A stretch of 64,000 bases of DNA, taken from contig JAFGGO010000129.1 in NCBI GenBank assembly GCA_016930515.1, positions 1 through 64,000 of the forward strand, given 5' to 3'. The notes under the pieces were generated by a model. The model was not told the origin of the DNA, did no database searches, and saw only the letters and a program-made list of their open reading frames with translations. The stretch comes from Promethearchaeota archaeon. Lineage in GTDB: Archaea > Asgardarchaeota > Lokiarchaeia > Sigyniarchaeales > SOKP01. Below are positions 18,013 to 28,032 of the stretch, one piece after another. The position numbers and the translations under genes were made by a program. Positions within the stretch are counted from its first letter, which is position 1. The number at the start of each line of letters is the position of its first letter.

Positions 18013-18804
18013 ATGTTAAACAATAATATAAATGAAGGCTACACACTTAAGGAATTGATGGCTTGTGTCGCCTCAAGACAACTCAAGAACGGTAAATCGG
18101 TTGCTGTTGGTACAGGAATTCCCTTAGTTTCTGCCATGCTCGCTCAACAAACTCACGCACCAGATTTAGTAATCTTTTTTGAAGCCGGAAGTGTGGCACC
18201 ACAATTAGTTTCACTTCCTATTTCTGTAGGAGATTCTCGCACGCTTCACAAGGCAATGTTCGCAACAAGTTTAGTAGACATAATGGATTCCATGCGAAGA
18301 GGATTCATTGATTACGCATTTTTATCTGCGGCACAAATCGACAAGTACGGAAACCTCAATTCAACAATGATAGGAAGCGATTATATCAAGCCTAAAGTAA
18401 GACTTCCTGGTTCTGGGGGAGCAAACGATTTTGCCTCGCTGGCTTGGGAGATCATTATTATAATGGATAGACATAGTCCAGAAAGATTCGTCGAAAAAGT
18501 AGATTTTATTACATCCCCTGGTTATCTTAATGGTCCAGGTGCCAGAGAAAGCGCAGGTTTATCGGAAAACACGGGACCATCGAGAGTTGTTACTGATTTA
18601 GGTTTGTTCGATTTTCATCCAAAGTCAAAACGAATGAGGCTTATAGCAACACACCCAGGAGTAACGATAGAAGAGGTTGTCAACGCCACGGATTTTGAAT
18701 TGATTATTGCTGATCAAGTATCTAAATCCCTACCCCCAACAAAGGAGGAATTGCACATTCTTCACAATGTAATCGATACAGAAGGGAGAATATTTAATAA
18801 TTAA
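18013..18804 (+). CDS. CoA-transferase subunit B
   Basis: Beta chain of the same heteromeric enzyme, 263 residues, with PGSGGANDFAS typical of glutaconate CoA-transferase B and IpdB proteins. A glutamate in FFEAGSVAP occupies the place of the catalytic Glu of family I CoA-transferases, favouring true transferase chemistry. A good ribosome site (AAGGAG) lies 9 bases before the ATG. Co-transcribed with subunit A. The 298 bases downstream to the next gene are AT-rich with nothing I can name. Confidence 0.83.
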   Translation: MLNNNINEGYTLKELMACVASRQLKNGKSVAVGTGIPLVSAMLAQQTHAPDLVIFFEAGSVAPQLVSLPISVGDSRTLHKAMFATSLVDIMDSMRRGFIDYAFLSAAQIDKYGNLNSTMIGSDYIKPKVRLPGSGGANDFASLAWEIIIIMDRHSPERFVEKVDFITSPGYLNGPGARESAGLSENTGPSRVVTDLGLFDFHPKSKRMRLIATHPGVTIEEVVNATDFELIIADQVSKSLPPTKEELHILHNVIDTEGRIFNN

Positions 18805-19102
18805 TTTTTAATTTTTATTATTCGAAATTGAATTTCATCTTTTTTCTTGTTAAATTGATGTAGTATACAAATTTAAATGAAAAATTTTTCAAATTATTAA
18901 AATAAAAATTATAAATCACTCATATCCTAAAATAAATTATATACTAAACCCAAGTGAGAATAGTTAAGGTAGAAAAAGATTCTTTTTTACTCTCCTAAGC
19001 AAAATTTTATCGGGAAAATTTCAAAGAAAAAATTAATTAAGTACGTACAATTTCTTTCTTTTAACTTATATATAATAATTACTAAAAAGTAAGGAAATAA
19101 AA

Positions 19103-19390
19103 ATGAGCTATGATAAAGCGGGAAATTTTATAGAGAAACTCAACGAAACCTTTTCTGGATTCGTAGGTCAAGTTTTTGGCGATTCTGGTAAGGATTTTAT
19201 CGAAGAAACCTCTAAAAAGATTAAAGAGTTTTCGTCCGTATCGATAAAAAAATTCATGGAATTTACTGATGGCGTTTTAGAAAAACTTAACCTTCAAAAC
19301 AACGAGCAAGTCATGAAAGCAAGAGATTCAGTAGAAGACATGCTTAAACAAGCAGGCCTCTTAGAACAAGAGGACGAAGAAGATTTCTAG
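19103..19390 (+). CDS. Small helical acidic protein, unknown
   Basis: A 95-residue protein, mostly amphipathic helix with a strongly acidic tail (EQEDEEDF). No cysteines, no membrane segment. AAGGAA lies just before the ATG as ribosome site. I do not recognise a family. The composition recalls small oligomerising or chaperone-like helical bundles. It stands alone between the CoA-transferase operon and a convergent zinc-finger gene. Confidence 0.6.
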   Translation: MSYDKAGNFIEKLNETFSGFVGQVFGDSGKDFIEETSKKIKEFSSVSIKKFMEFTDGVLEKLNLQNNEQVMKARDSVEDMLKQAGLLEQEDEEDF

Positions 19391-19493
19391 TTTTATAATT
19401 TTCTTTTATTTTTTAATTTCAATGAATTTAAAACCTTGATGGTTTAATTAAAGATTTTAAATAAGTGTAAGAAAATAGAAAGGAATGGTAAAT

Positions 19494-19745
19494 TTACAAG
19501 GCGTTATTCTTCTTAAGGAACGATTTTACTTGATCTGGAGTTGAGTTAAATAATTCTGCTATAACCATAAAGCAGATCGATTGATCCATGCCCATGCTTG
19601 AATAATCTTTGTATAACGAGATCCATGTTTCGTGCTTGGCGTATTCTTGAGGATGATTTTCTTGGATATGGTGCCAATAAGGTCTACTCAACATTTCACC
19701 ACAATATGGACATTCGCGGGCTTCTTCAGACACGATTCGTTTCAC
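19494..19745 (-). CDS. Small C2H2-like zinc-finger protein
   Basis: An 83-residue protein with ECPYCG followed by HHIQENHP, giving a C-x2-C then H/H arrangement like a short zinc finger near residues 12-30. The remainder is helical. Probably a nucleic-acid-binding or regulatory mini-protein. Stand-alone leftward gene, convergent with the preceding small gene. Confidence 0.6.
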   Translation of the reverse strand: MKRIVSEEARECPYCGEMLSRPYWHHIQENHPQEYAKHETWISLYKDYSSMGMDQSICFMVIAELFNSTPDQVKSFLKKNNAL

Positions 19746-20083
19746 TTCTTTTTGTAATGCAAAATAATGTTAAAATTGTTGTATATATCATTTCTATAAC
19801 GTTCTTTATTTAAAAATTTAGTTTTTTTAAAGTAATTATTTTTTATCTCTGGCTAATTTACCCATACATTTCGAATATTATTTGACAATTTTGATTTAAA
19901 AAATATTTAGATGATAAGTAAAACGATTAGAAGTATCTTTTAACTTTCTCTAAATCTAAAATAATCAATATTAATTCTACTGATTTCTTTTAAAAATTTA
20001 AACCATTTGATTGATTGAACTGAATGAGAAGAACTAAAAAAATAAATAAGTTAAATTAGTTGATCATACATATAACACAATAA
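19746..20083. other. AT-rich intergenic stretch
   Basis: About 340 bases between a leftward zinc-finger gene and a rightward longin/roadblock-like gene. It holds the promoters of both, but I find no convincing ORF, repeat or RNA gene in it. Confidence 0.5.
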
Positions 20084-20542
20084 TTGGACATAGAGATATT
20101 GAAAGAACTGTACGAAATTGGATTTGTATTCCGTGGGTTCGTCATCGTCCACCATAGTTTTAAGAAATTGCCCAAATTGTCGGGTAAAGAATATCAGGAC
20201 AAAAAAGACCTTAGAGGGGCGTTTGTATCCGCGATTAGCTCTTTTGTAGAATCTGCGTTTAATAACACATCGTTAGAATATTTAGAATCAGGAGATGTTC
20301 TATTCGTGTTTAAAATGGCAAAAATACAATCCTCAGATAACTATGAAAAGGAACCCATTATTTTATACGGTCTTATCGAGAAAAAAAAAAAGTCCGACAA
20401 GCTAGTTAAAAAATTCCTTGAAAAAATAGAACCACTCATGCTTTTGTTCATCCAAAAATATTCAAACAAGGATTTTTGCGAGTTAAACCAATTTGAATTG
20501 TTTAAGAAAAATATTATTGCCTATTTTAAGACCACAACATAG
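20084..20542 (+). CDS. Possible longin/roadblock-like domain protein
   Basis: A 152-residue protein starting at TTG. Predicted order is strand (FRGFVIVHHSF), helix (LRGAFVSAISSFVESAF), strands around ESGDVLFVFKM and PIILYGLIE, then a long helix. This alternation resembles the longin/roadblock folds that regulate small GTPases, which are abundant in Asgard archaea. Homology is judged by pattern only. It is convergent with the beta-propeller gene. Confidence 0.45.
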   Translation: MDIEILKELYEIGFVFRGFVIVHHSFKKLPKLSGKEYQDKKDLRGAFVSAISSFVESAFNNTSLEYLESGDVLFVFKMAKIQSSDNYEKEPIILYGLIEKKKKSDKLVKKFLEKIEPLMLLFIQKYSNKDFCELNQFELFKKNIIAYFKTTT

Positions 20543-20570
20543 ATTTTTTAATTATGAGAAATAAGCACTT

Positions 20571-22223
20571 TTATTGGTCGTTCAAGGACCACCCTCTTGG
20601 AGAACCGCGTGAATATTTTATAACACCATTTTCTTTCAGGGAATTAATTTTCTGTTCGATTTTATCTTTATCATGTCCTTTTTTTGCTATTGCCTCGATA
20701 AAATCGATTTTTGAAGGGATTATTTTTAATTGATTTAAATAATCAAGAATATCGTTCTTCAAATTATCGTTAATTAAATTGTTTTTTGATTCATTATATA
20801 GTACTTTACGGGATTTGCTAATTAAAGGGGGTTCTTGATAAACCAGATCCTCATTTACATTCTCATTATTGCTTATCTCACCGATTGACTCGATATCGTG
20901 AACAATATCCTTTTTATCCTCCTTTTCCTCCTTTTTTTCATATACAGGAAGATCAATCGTTTTGAATCTCAACAAATTCTCGAATTTTAATGCTTTTATT
21001 TCTTCATCTATTTCTTGAATTGAATATCCTATTTTAATTAATCGTTGTTTCACCAGATCTAAGAGAGGGGTCTCCTTTAATTCGTTCAAAATGGCAATAA
21101 TGTGATCTCTGATATTTGTTGCTATAACTAAAGGAGGATTTTTATTGTCTATTGATTTTTTTTTTAAATGTATGTGAGGTTTTTTTCTTTCAGGGATGTT
21201 CAAAAAGGGCTTTTTTCCCACTTCAAAATCGTATACATTTCTTAAAGTACGATCGTATCCACCAAAAACAATATGTTTTTTCCCATCTTTAGAGTCAGTA
21301 TAGGATGTTATTGTTTTTATTGATGATTTCATTTTTGATTTCCATTTTAAAGAGAAGTCGTGAGAGTCTAATTTAAAATTTTCAAAAACCCTCAATGACC
21401 CGTCTGCGCATCCTATAAGAAGCTCCCGAGAGTTATCACCGTCAATATCTTCTATTAAAGCTGATATAGGGCGACTATTTCGGATAGGAATGTACCTTAA
21501 TTTCTTACCATCTCCATTCAATATCTTTACATGAGAATCATCTGTACAGGTTATTATCTCGTTATATCCGTCATTACTTACATCCCCTACCTTTATCTCA
21601 TTAATTTGAGAGAATAATTTTGCTTGCCAAACAATGTTGGGAACAGCATCTTCAATGCGTACGAATTGAAGCAATCCTTTCTTCGTTCCAACAAGTAATC
21701 CAAATACTTGGTTTTTTTCTTCCGTTAATTTTAAGAACCCTGCGCATACGCTTGTTACCCAAGAATTGTAATACAAAACTATATCGGGAACTTCAGAAGA
21801 TAAATTTTTAAAAATCTTTAATGTTTTATCTTCACAACCGATTACAAGGGAAATATCTCCATCAGAATATAAGTTTCCTGCTGTACAACAAATTATTTTA
21901 GCACTAGATTTATAATGTTTTAATCCAAATAGCTTTCGGTTTGGTTTATCAATTTTTAACACTACGAAACTTCCATCGCCAGAACCCACGAGAATCTCTT
22001 CGCAACCATCCGCCGTGATGTCTATAGGATGGCTACAACGACACCACCCATCAAATGAAATATCATCTAGAATGTTTACATCAAGATCCATCAAGTAGAA
22101 ATACTTATCGTGTCCTCCAAAACACAAATAAATATCCTCTTCACATTTAACGGCACAACAGGTTAAAACAGCTTCAGGACATTCAAAAATCCACTCCTGA
22201 TGAAATCTCTTCTTGATTGTCAT
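20571..22223 (-). CDS. Beta-propeller protein with C-terminal winged-helix-like domains
   Basis: A 550-residue protein without signal peptide. Residues 1 to about 335 form repeats of about 45 residues with motifs such as CFGGHDKYFYLMDLD, DGCEEILVGSGDGSF and DGDNSRELLIGCADGSLRVF, resembling FG-GAP/WD-type blades. A basic linker follows. About 368-420 and 485-550 are two winged-helix-like segments (LLDLVKQRLIKIGY and KIDFIEAIAKKGHDKDKIE), separated by a charged linker. This suggests a scaffold that couples a propeller to nucleic-acid or protein binding by winged helices. It lies 122 bases after the large beta-sandwich gene on the same strand. Propeller proteins of this kind are common in Asgard archaea. 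Confidence 0.6.
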   Translation of the reverse strand: MTIKKRFHQEWIFECPEAVLTCCAVKCEEDIYLCFGGHDKYFYLMDLDVNILDDISFDGWCRCSHPIDITADGCEEILVGSGDGSFVVLKIDKPNRKLFGLKHYKSSAKIICCTAGNLYSDGDISLVIGCEDKTLKIFKNLSSEVPDIVLYYNSWVTSVCAGFLKLTEEKNQVFGLLVGTKKGLLQFVRIEDAVPNIVWQAKLFSQINEIKVGDVSNDGYNEIITCTDDSHVKILNGDGKKLRYIPIRNSRPISALIEDIDGDNSRELLIGCADGSLRVFENFKLDSHDFSLKWKSKMKSSIKTITSYTDSKDGKKHIVFGGYDRTLRNVYDFEVGKKPFLNIPERKKPHIHLKKKSIDNKNPPLVIATNIRDHIIAILNELKETPLLDLVKQRLIKIGYSIQEIDEEIKALKFENLLRFKTIDLPVYEKKEEKEDKKDIVHDIESIGEISNNENVNEDLVYQEPPLISKSRKVLYNESKNNLINDNLKNDILDYLNQLKIIPSKIDFIEAIAKKGHDKDKIEQKINSLKENGVIKYSRGSPRGWSLNDQ

Positions 22224-22345
22224 GTACTTATAATCAATCCGTGCTTATACGATATACTAATTTATTTAAACCTTAATCTAATAAGAACTCAACGGGTATT
22301 TAATTATTTGTGGATAGATATAAAAAAATAATAAAAAAAAAGGGA

Positions 22346-24544
22346 TTAATAACTTAATTGAGCTTCGCTTGGGCTATAGTCTCCCGAACCAGTGATCTCG
22401 TAGGTGATTTCAATTCTTTCTTCTTCTTCAAGCGTGTCAATAGACCATTTTAAAGTATCTTCACCAACCTCGTCAGTAATTTCGGGTTGCATGCTATAAT
22501 TTCCGTATTCGAAATTATCGGGTACTTTATCTAACAAGACCAAGTCGTTGAGAGCCATATTGCCAATATTCTCAATTGTTAAGATAATCTTGTATTGACC
22601 AAGACTGCCAATAGCTTCGATTTCTTTTCCAACTCTCAAGCGTCTTCTGATGTGCAACGCTTCTATGACCGGTACTTCAGGTCTATACTCTAGTTCATTG
22701 CTTAAAGGATAAGTGTTCGCAAGACAAATAATTTCTGATTCAAACCTCGCGTCTTTAGAAGGCTTGACGCAGTGAATAGGATAAATCGCTTCGAGCGTCG
22801 ATTCGGGTTCGAACATGCCCGTACTACTATTTTTCAAGTCTTTAAGAACAATACTAAGTATTCCTCCTTCAAAACTCACGGCGCTTGAATCTAATTCGAC
22901 TTCTCCGTCGTCAAGGAATAGTTTAATTTCGTCCGAAGAAGGAGGTTGATATTCTTCAGTAAAGAACTGTTGTTGTACCGTAACTTCATCTAATGGTGCA
23001 GATCCGTTGTTTAAAATTTTAACAGATGAATAAACATCCTTTTCCTTGAAGGTGGGCACTTGGATTAAATTTTCCAGTCCTTCTCGTTTCATGCCAGGTT
23101 CGATTTCTTTCAAGCTATAGATAACATCGCTTGTGATGCTCGCTATTGCCAATTCAACATCCGTAATGGCTACCGTACCGTTCACGATAGTCATAAAATT
23201 CGGCATGACGCGAAACTCGAGTTTCTTTCTGAACTGTGGATAATCTTCCGATTCTATCATCCAAGGTTTGGAATGAAATTGAGCACCCGCAGGCAATCTT
23301 GGTACATCACCTGGATCGATATCAACCAACTTATTTGAATTATCATCGGGAGAGTACACATCTGCGTTGAAGAGTTCTACGATGAATTCGGAACTATTTT
23401 CGAAGACTAATTTGCAATCCCACACTTCTGGTTCTTCGTCTCGTTCAATTATATCGACATAGAACTTGTTTCGAGTGTAAGCGTCGAATTTATCAATGTC
23501 TAATCCTCCAGAGAACGAAGAAGATGCTTGGAAGGAAACTTCGATAGGTCCCGTTTTTACCGCTTGAATCGATGAAACTTGGATCGTTGCCGTAAAAGTT
23601 AAGAGTTCAGTTGTTTTGGGATCTATTTTATCGATGTTCCAAATTAACTCGTCTCCCGAAACTTCTGCTCTACCAACGCTAGTATCTTTAATCGTAACGT
23701 TCGAATATTCGGAAAGGATGGTTTTTACAACCTTGACATTAGCAATTGGTTTTTCAAACTGGCTCCTCATGGCAATGACAAAGGTAACGGTGTTTTCTTT
23801 ATCAATCGAAATACCGTATGACTCTAAGGAATACTCTCCAGCGACTCCACCATCATAAAGGTCCTCATCTTCATCTTCATCCTTATCCTCGTCCATATCA
23901 GTTGAGGAACTCGATTCGATGGTTTCTGTTGCGCTCTTTTTGCTTTCTAGAGTGAGCAAGTGTGATTCGATGTCCTTGATATTTAAGATGTTATCAGCAT
24001 CAGGAAGAGTATTTACATATTCTTTAACGAGTAATAAGTTTTTAGCTTCTCCTGCGATTTTAAAATCGCGAGAGTCAACATTATTATCGTCGTCCGTGCC
24101 TAATTCTCGAATCTGAATCTGGTCGGATTTTAGATTAGTTTCTCCGATATTTTTCAATGTAATATCGATATCCCATATCCTATCTACTTTACTTGGATTC
24201 TCAACATTTAATTTTCCCGCAAATCCAATTGACTCGATATTAGCCTCGTGATCTTGCTTGACCTTTACATCCTCTATAATTTTAACGAGTGCTAATTTAC
24301 CTCGGCGATTTCCGTCCTTTAGGAGTATTTTTCCTTCCAGCTCTCCCGTATCCTCGTCGTAAGTCTCGATAAATGGAGTTGATGTGTCTTTATCAATAAG
24401 TTCGACGTAGCCCTCGTCCATATCGATACTTTTCATGCCTTCCGCTTCCAAAGCTTCATCTTGGTCTTCTGCGTCCCAACCCATTGTCCTGGACGAAGTT
24501 GAAGAAGAAGGTTTAATATCCTCACTTTTCTTTTTTCTCGCCAT
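22346..24544 (-). CDS. Large cytosolic acidic protein with beta-sandwich repeats
   Basis: A 732-residue protein with no signal peptide or membrane helix. It starts with a Lys/Ser-rich low-complexity tail (RKKKSEDIKPSSS). The body is made of several beta-sandwich modules like the DUF11/CARDB class normally found outside cells, for example IWDIDITLKNIGETNL, ELIWNIDKIDPK and YKIILTIENIGNMALNDLVLLDKVP. A very acidic stretch (DMDEDKDEDEDEDLYDGG) divides it near residue 220. Being intracellular with extracellular-type modules, it may be an Asgard-specific structural or adaptor protein. Likely co-expressed with the propeller gene downstream. Function unknown. Confidence 0.6.
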   Translation of the reverse strand: MARKKKSEDIKPSSSTSSRTMGWDAEDQDEALEAEGMKSIDMDEGYVELIDKDTSTPFIETYDEDTGELEGKILLKDGNRRGKLALVKIIEDVKVKQDHEANIESIGFAGKLNVENPSKVDRIWDIDITLKNIGETNLKSDQIQIRELGTDDDNNVDSRDFKIAGEAKNLLLVKEYVNTLPDADNILNIKDIESHLLTLESKKSATETIESSSSTDMDEDKDEDEDEDLYDGGVAGEYSLESYGISIDKENTVTFVIAMRSQFEKPIANVKVVKTILSEYSNVTIKDTSVGRAEVSGDELIWNIDKIDPKTTELLTFTATIQVSSIQAVKTGPIEVSFQASSSFSGGLDIDKFDAYTRNKFYVDIIERDEEPEVWDCKLVFENSSEFIVELFNADVYSPDDNSNKLVDIDPGDVPRLPAGAQFHSKPWMIESEDYPQFRKKLEFRVMPNFMTIVNGTVAITDVELAIASITSDVIYSLKEIEPGMKREGLENLIQVPTFKEKDVYSSVKILNNGSAPLDEVTVQQQFFTEEYQPPSSDEIKLFLDDGEVELDSSAVSFEGGILSIVLKDLKNSSTGMFEPESTLEAIYPIHCVKPSKDARFESEIICLANTYPLSNELEYRPEVPVIEALHIRRRLRVGKEIEAIGSLGQYKIILTIENIGNMALNDLVLLDKVPDNFEYGNYSMQPEITDEVGEDTLKWSIDTLEEEERIEITYEITGSGDYSPSEAQLSY

Positions 24545-24678
24545 AGTTAATTACTCTTGTTTTTTTTATTGTATATAACTCCGTTATTGAGTTAATTAAA
24601 ATTTAATCAATATACCTATAAAATACTTTTTTTTTATAGTTTATAGAGTTTATATTTAATTAAGTTACATATAAACAT

Positions 24679-26076
24679 TTACTTTTTAGGGATTAGAACT
24701 AACAACATGTCGTTTACATTACAACCAGTCAAGCCCGTAATAATGTCGGTACCAAGCTGTCTAAAGCAAAGATTTGAATTATTGTTCTTTAAATATTCAA
24801 AAAGTTTCAAATCAAACTTTAGAGCATCTTTGACAACTTGATTGTCTATCAAGGCTCCCATTGCATTGCTATTGCCATCCAAACCGTCAAAATTGATTGC
24901 CATTACGAGAAAGTCACTTTTTATTTCCTGTTCTAACGCGTATTCGAGAAAAGAAAGAAGCATTTCTTGATTTCGTCCTCCAATACCATCACCCTTGACG
25001 GTTACGGTAAGTTCACCCGATCCAATTAACGCCAGGCTTTCAGACCACAACTGAGGAAAATTTCTCGCTTTTCCAAGCATTATATCAAGCAATAAACGCC
25101 CATACTTCCTTGCTTCTCCCGAAACTTGATCTGAAAAATATACTGTTTTAAATCCATTTATATTTAAATATCTAGCGATCTCAACTACAGCATCTTTCAC
25201 GCTACCAATTAAATAATTATGAATATTATTGCTAAGTTCCATTTTTTCAAAATTTGACCTTTGTAAAATCTTTAGAATCTTTTTAGGGATTTTCTTGGCA
25301 AGATCGTATTTTTCAAGAACATTTAACGCATCTTCGGGAGAATTTTGGTTTGGAATTGTAGGGCCCGAAGCTATTACTTGTAGATCGTCTCCCAAGACAT
25401 CGGAAATAATCAGAGATATCATTGTAGCCTTGCTGGATCTTGAAAGTATTTGTGCAAGCTTCCCACCCTTGACTTTCGATAAGAATTTTCTCACGATATT
25501 GATTTCCTGTATGGAAGCTCCCGATGCTAATAATAACGAGTTAATTTGTCTTAACGATTCTATAGTTATTCCCTTTCTTGGAAGAACAAGTAATGAAGAG
25601 CCTCCTCCCGAAAACAAGCAGATCACAAGATCTTGGTCGGAGCTATTACGGAGGATATTCACCATTTGACTGGTTGCTTTCACTGTACTTTCGTCTGGGA
25701 GGGGATGAGACATCTCATTGACAGTTACTTTTATTGAGGAAAGATTTAATTGAATCTGAGAACCCTTTGGCACATTAATTACGCCGTTGAAGGCATTAAT
25801 ACCCACATCTAAAAGTCTTTTTTCCAAAGCGACAAGCATGCCAAGAATCGCTTTACCGGCACCGATTACATGAACCTTTTGAAATTGATTTAAATCAAAC
25901 GAATCACCGTTTACTTCTAATCTAGTTCCTCTGAAATATAAATTGTCGTTAATGAGTTTCTCGGGATTTATTGCAGATAAGCCTAACTCAAGAGCGTTCA
26001 AGGCCAGATTTCTTAATTTTGATAGGTTAGCATTCAAGGTTCTTGGTTCTAATCGCCATCTCTCTAAAAAATGCAT
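24679..26076 (-). CDS. Glycerate 2-kinase, class II (DUF4147/MOFRL)
   Basis: A 465-residue glycerate kinase of the archaeal/GckA type. The N-terminal DUF4147 domain has VHVIGAGKAILGM and LFSGGGSSLL with the conserved SGGGSSL loop; the C-terminal MOFRL domain has GIGGRNQE. It phosphorylates D-glycerate to 2-phosphoglycerate in a branched Entner-Doudoroff or serine degradation route. Length matches the family. Stand-alone leftward gene, divergent from the dihydrolipoamide dehydrogenase gene. Confidence 0.88.
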   Translation of the reverse strand: MHFLERWRLEPRTLNANLSKLRNLALNALELGLSAINPEKLINDNLYFRGTRLEVNGDSFDLNQFQKVHVIGAGKAILGMLVALEKRLLDVGINAFNGVINVPKGSQIQLNLSSIKVTVNEMSHPLPDESTVKATSQMVNILRNSSDQDLVICLFSGGGSSLLVLPRKGITIESLRQINSLLLASGASIQEINIVRKFLSKVKGGKLAQILSRSSKATMISLIISDVLGDDLQVIASGPTIPNQNSPEDALNVLEKYDLAKKIPKKILKILQRSNFEKMELSNNIHNYLIGSVKDAVVEIARYLNINGFKTVYFSDQVSGEARKYGRLLLDIMLGKARNFPQLWSESLALIGSGELTVTVKGDGIGGRNQEMLLSFLEYALEQEIKSDFLVMAINFDGLDGNSNAMGALIDNQVVKDALKFDLKLFEYLKNNNSNLCFRQLGTDIITGLTGCNVNDMLLVLIPKK

Positions 26077-26386
26077 GGTGTTTCACATTCTCATCTTAAT
26101 TAGCATCTTATAATAATCGCATAATAGATTTTTTTTTTTGTTTAAATTAATTAAAAGAATAATATTGTTATTGTTTTCGATCAAGAATATGATTTATAAA
26201 TATTCGATTCTGATCGTTTCCTTATTTCACTAGGTGAATTAATTAGTAGAAAAGACGATTTTTGATCCTTATCGGATGTTAATCTTGAGATAATTGTATA
26301 AATAAAGTTAATATTTTCTTCACTATTTTTCTACACAATATATATTCATAAACTTGCAAGTAATTACAATCGTCATTGATGAAAAC

Positions 26387-27877
26387 ATGAGTGAAATTTA
26401 CGATGTAGCCGTTATTGGCGCAGGTCCTGGAGGATATCACTCCGCAATTAGGGCCGCTCAATACGGTGCTAAAGTTGCGTTAATTGAGAAAGCCAAGCTA
26501 GGTGGAACATGTCTTAATTGGGGGTGCATTCCAACCAAGGCGTTATACGCCTCGGCGCACTTGATCGAGCAGATTAAAGAAGCGGGAGAATTTGGAGTGG
26601 AGGTTTCATCGTTCACGCCTAACTTCGCGAAGGCAGTGGAACGCAAGAACAAGGTGGTAAAGGAATTAGTAGAAGGTATCGATGGTTTGCAAAAAGCATG
26701 GAAAAACGATGTGTTTTTTGGTAGCGGAAAGATTGTTGGAGGCCGTTTCCCCGATGGATACGAAATTTCCGTTCAAGGACAAGACAATACCACGATAAAG
26801 GCGAAAACGATCCTAATCGCCACGGGTTCTTCTCCTGCGTTGATCCCTGCGTTTAATATCGACCACGAAAGAATATTGACGAGCGATGACATACTCAGCC
26901 CTGATTTTAAGATCGTTCCAAATAAAATCTTGATTGTTGGGGCAGGCGTTATTGGATGTGAATTTGCAAACATTTTTGCAACCTTCGGAAGTCAAGTCGA
27001 ATTACTAGAGTTTTTACCTACTCCGATAGCCACCGAAGAACCAATGATCATTAAAGAACTCCAAAAAAAGCTCGAATCCAAGGGTATCAAGATTCACGTT
27101 TCTCAAGCAGTATTATCGGTTGAAAATACGGGCTCTGGCGTTAAAGCCACCACTTGCTCTGCTGATGTACCTCGGGACAAGCAAAACGACCCTTCTACGG
27201 AAAAGTTCGTTTATGATGCTGACTTATGCTTAGTATCTATCGGAAGAGGTCGAGAATCTGCAAACATCGGCTTGGAGGGACTCGGTATCGAAACCGATAG
27301 GGGAGCCATCAAAATCGACACGAAGACTTGTGAAACTTCTGCCAAGGGAATATACGCAATTGGAGACGTGGCAGCTTCGGGTGCTCCGATGTTAGCTCAC
27401 GTGGCAAGCTATATGGGAGATGTTGCCGTTGCAAACGCCCTTTCGAGCTTAGGAGGATTTCCTGCCAAGCCCATGACAACTAATTACGATGTTGTACCCG
27501 CAACGATCTTTACTTCTCCAAACATCGGTTCGGTTGGTCTCAGAAGAAAAACCGCTAAGGACAAAGGTATCGATGTTCTAATGGGACAATTTCCATACCA
27601 ATCTCTCGGAAAAGCCAAGTGCATGGGGGAAGAAGAAGGTTTTATCATGATTTTAGCGGATAAGCAGACGCATAAGATCGTTGGTGCCTCGTGCATCGGC
27701 GCCGAAGCTCCAGAGCTCATCTCCGAAGTAGCTCTGGCAATGGAATACGGACTCACTGTACACGACATTGGTGAAACTATCCACTCTCACCCTACTATCA
27801 GCGAGATGGTCTTGGAAGGAGCAGAAGCGGTCGTGGGAAAAGCAGTCCACAAGAAGGGAAGGCCAATCCACCATTAA
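26387..27877 (+). CDS. lpdA: Dihydrolipoamide dehydrogenase
   Basis: FAD flavoprotein of the class I disulfide oxidoreductases: GAGPGG FAD motif, redox-active pair in GGTCLNWGCIPTKAL, second Rossmann motif GAGVIGCEFA, and the C-terminal HSHPTISE with the catalytic His. It oxidises dihydrolipoyl groups of 2-oxoacid dehydrogenases or the glycine cleavage system. No E1/E2 or lipoyl protein genes are nearby, and 2-oxoacid oxidoreductases are already present, so glycine cleavage is the likelier partner. Start chosen at ATG 26387; TTG 26354 adds 11 unlikely residues. Confidence 0.92.
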   Translation: MSEIYDVAVIGAGPGGYHSAIRAAQYGAKVALIEKAKLGGTCLNWGCIPTKALYASAHLIEQIKEAGEFGVEVSSFTPNFAKAVERKNKVVKELVEGIDGLQKAWKNDVFFGSGKIVGGRFPDGYEISVQGQDNTTIKAKTILIATGSSPALIPAFNIDHERILTSDDILSPDFKIVPNKILIVGAGVIGCEFANIFATFGSQVELLEFLPTPIATEEPMIIKELQKKLESKGIKIHVSQAVLSVENTGSGVKATTCSADVPRDKQNDPSTEKFVYDADLCLVSIGRGRESANIGLEGLGIETDRGAIKIDTKTCETSAKGIYAIGDVAASGAPMLAHVASYMGDVAVANALSSLGGFPAKPMTTNYDVVPATIFTSPNIGSVGLRRKTAKDKGIDVLMGQFPYQSLGKAKCMGEEEGFIMILADKQTHKIVGASCIGAEAPELISEVALAMEYGLTVHDIGETIHSHPTISEMVLEGAEAVVGKAVHKKGRPIHH

Positions 27878-28032
27878 TTCTATTTTTTCTTTCTTTTTAA
27901 TTTTTCTCATTTGACCTTATAATTTTTGTTTTAAAGAGATAATTATCTTAGTTTTTGTCTGAATAAACCAAGTTATTTCAATTTTAAAACATTAGGAATA
28001 TTTTTTTAAATTGCTCTAAATAGTTTGTCTTT

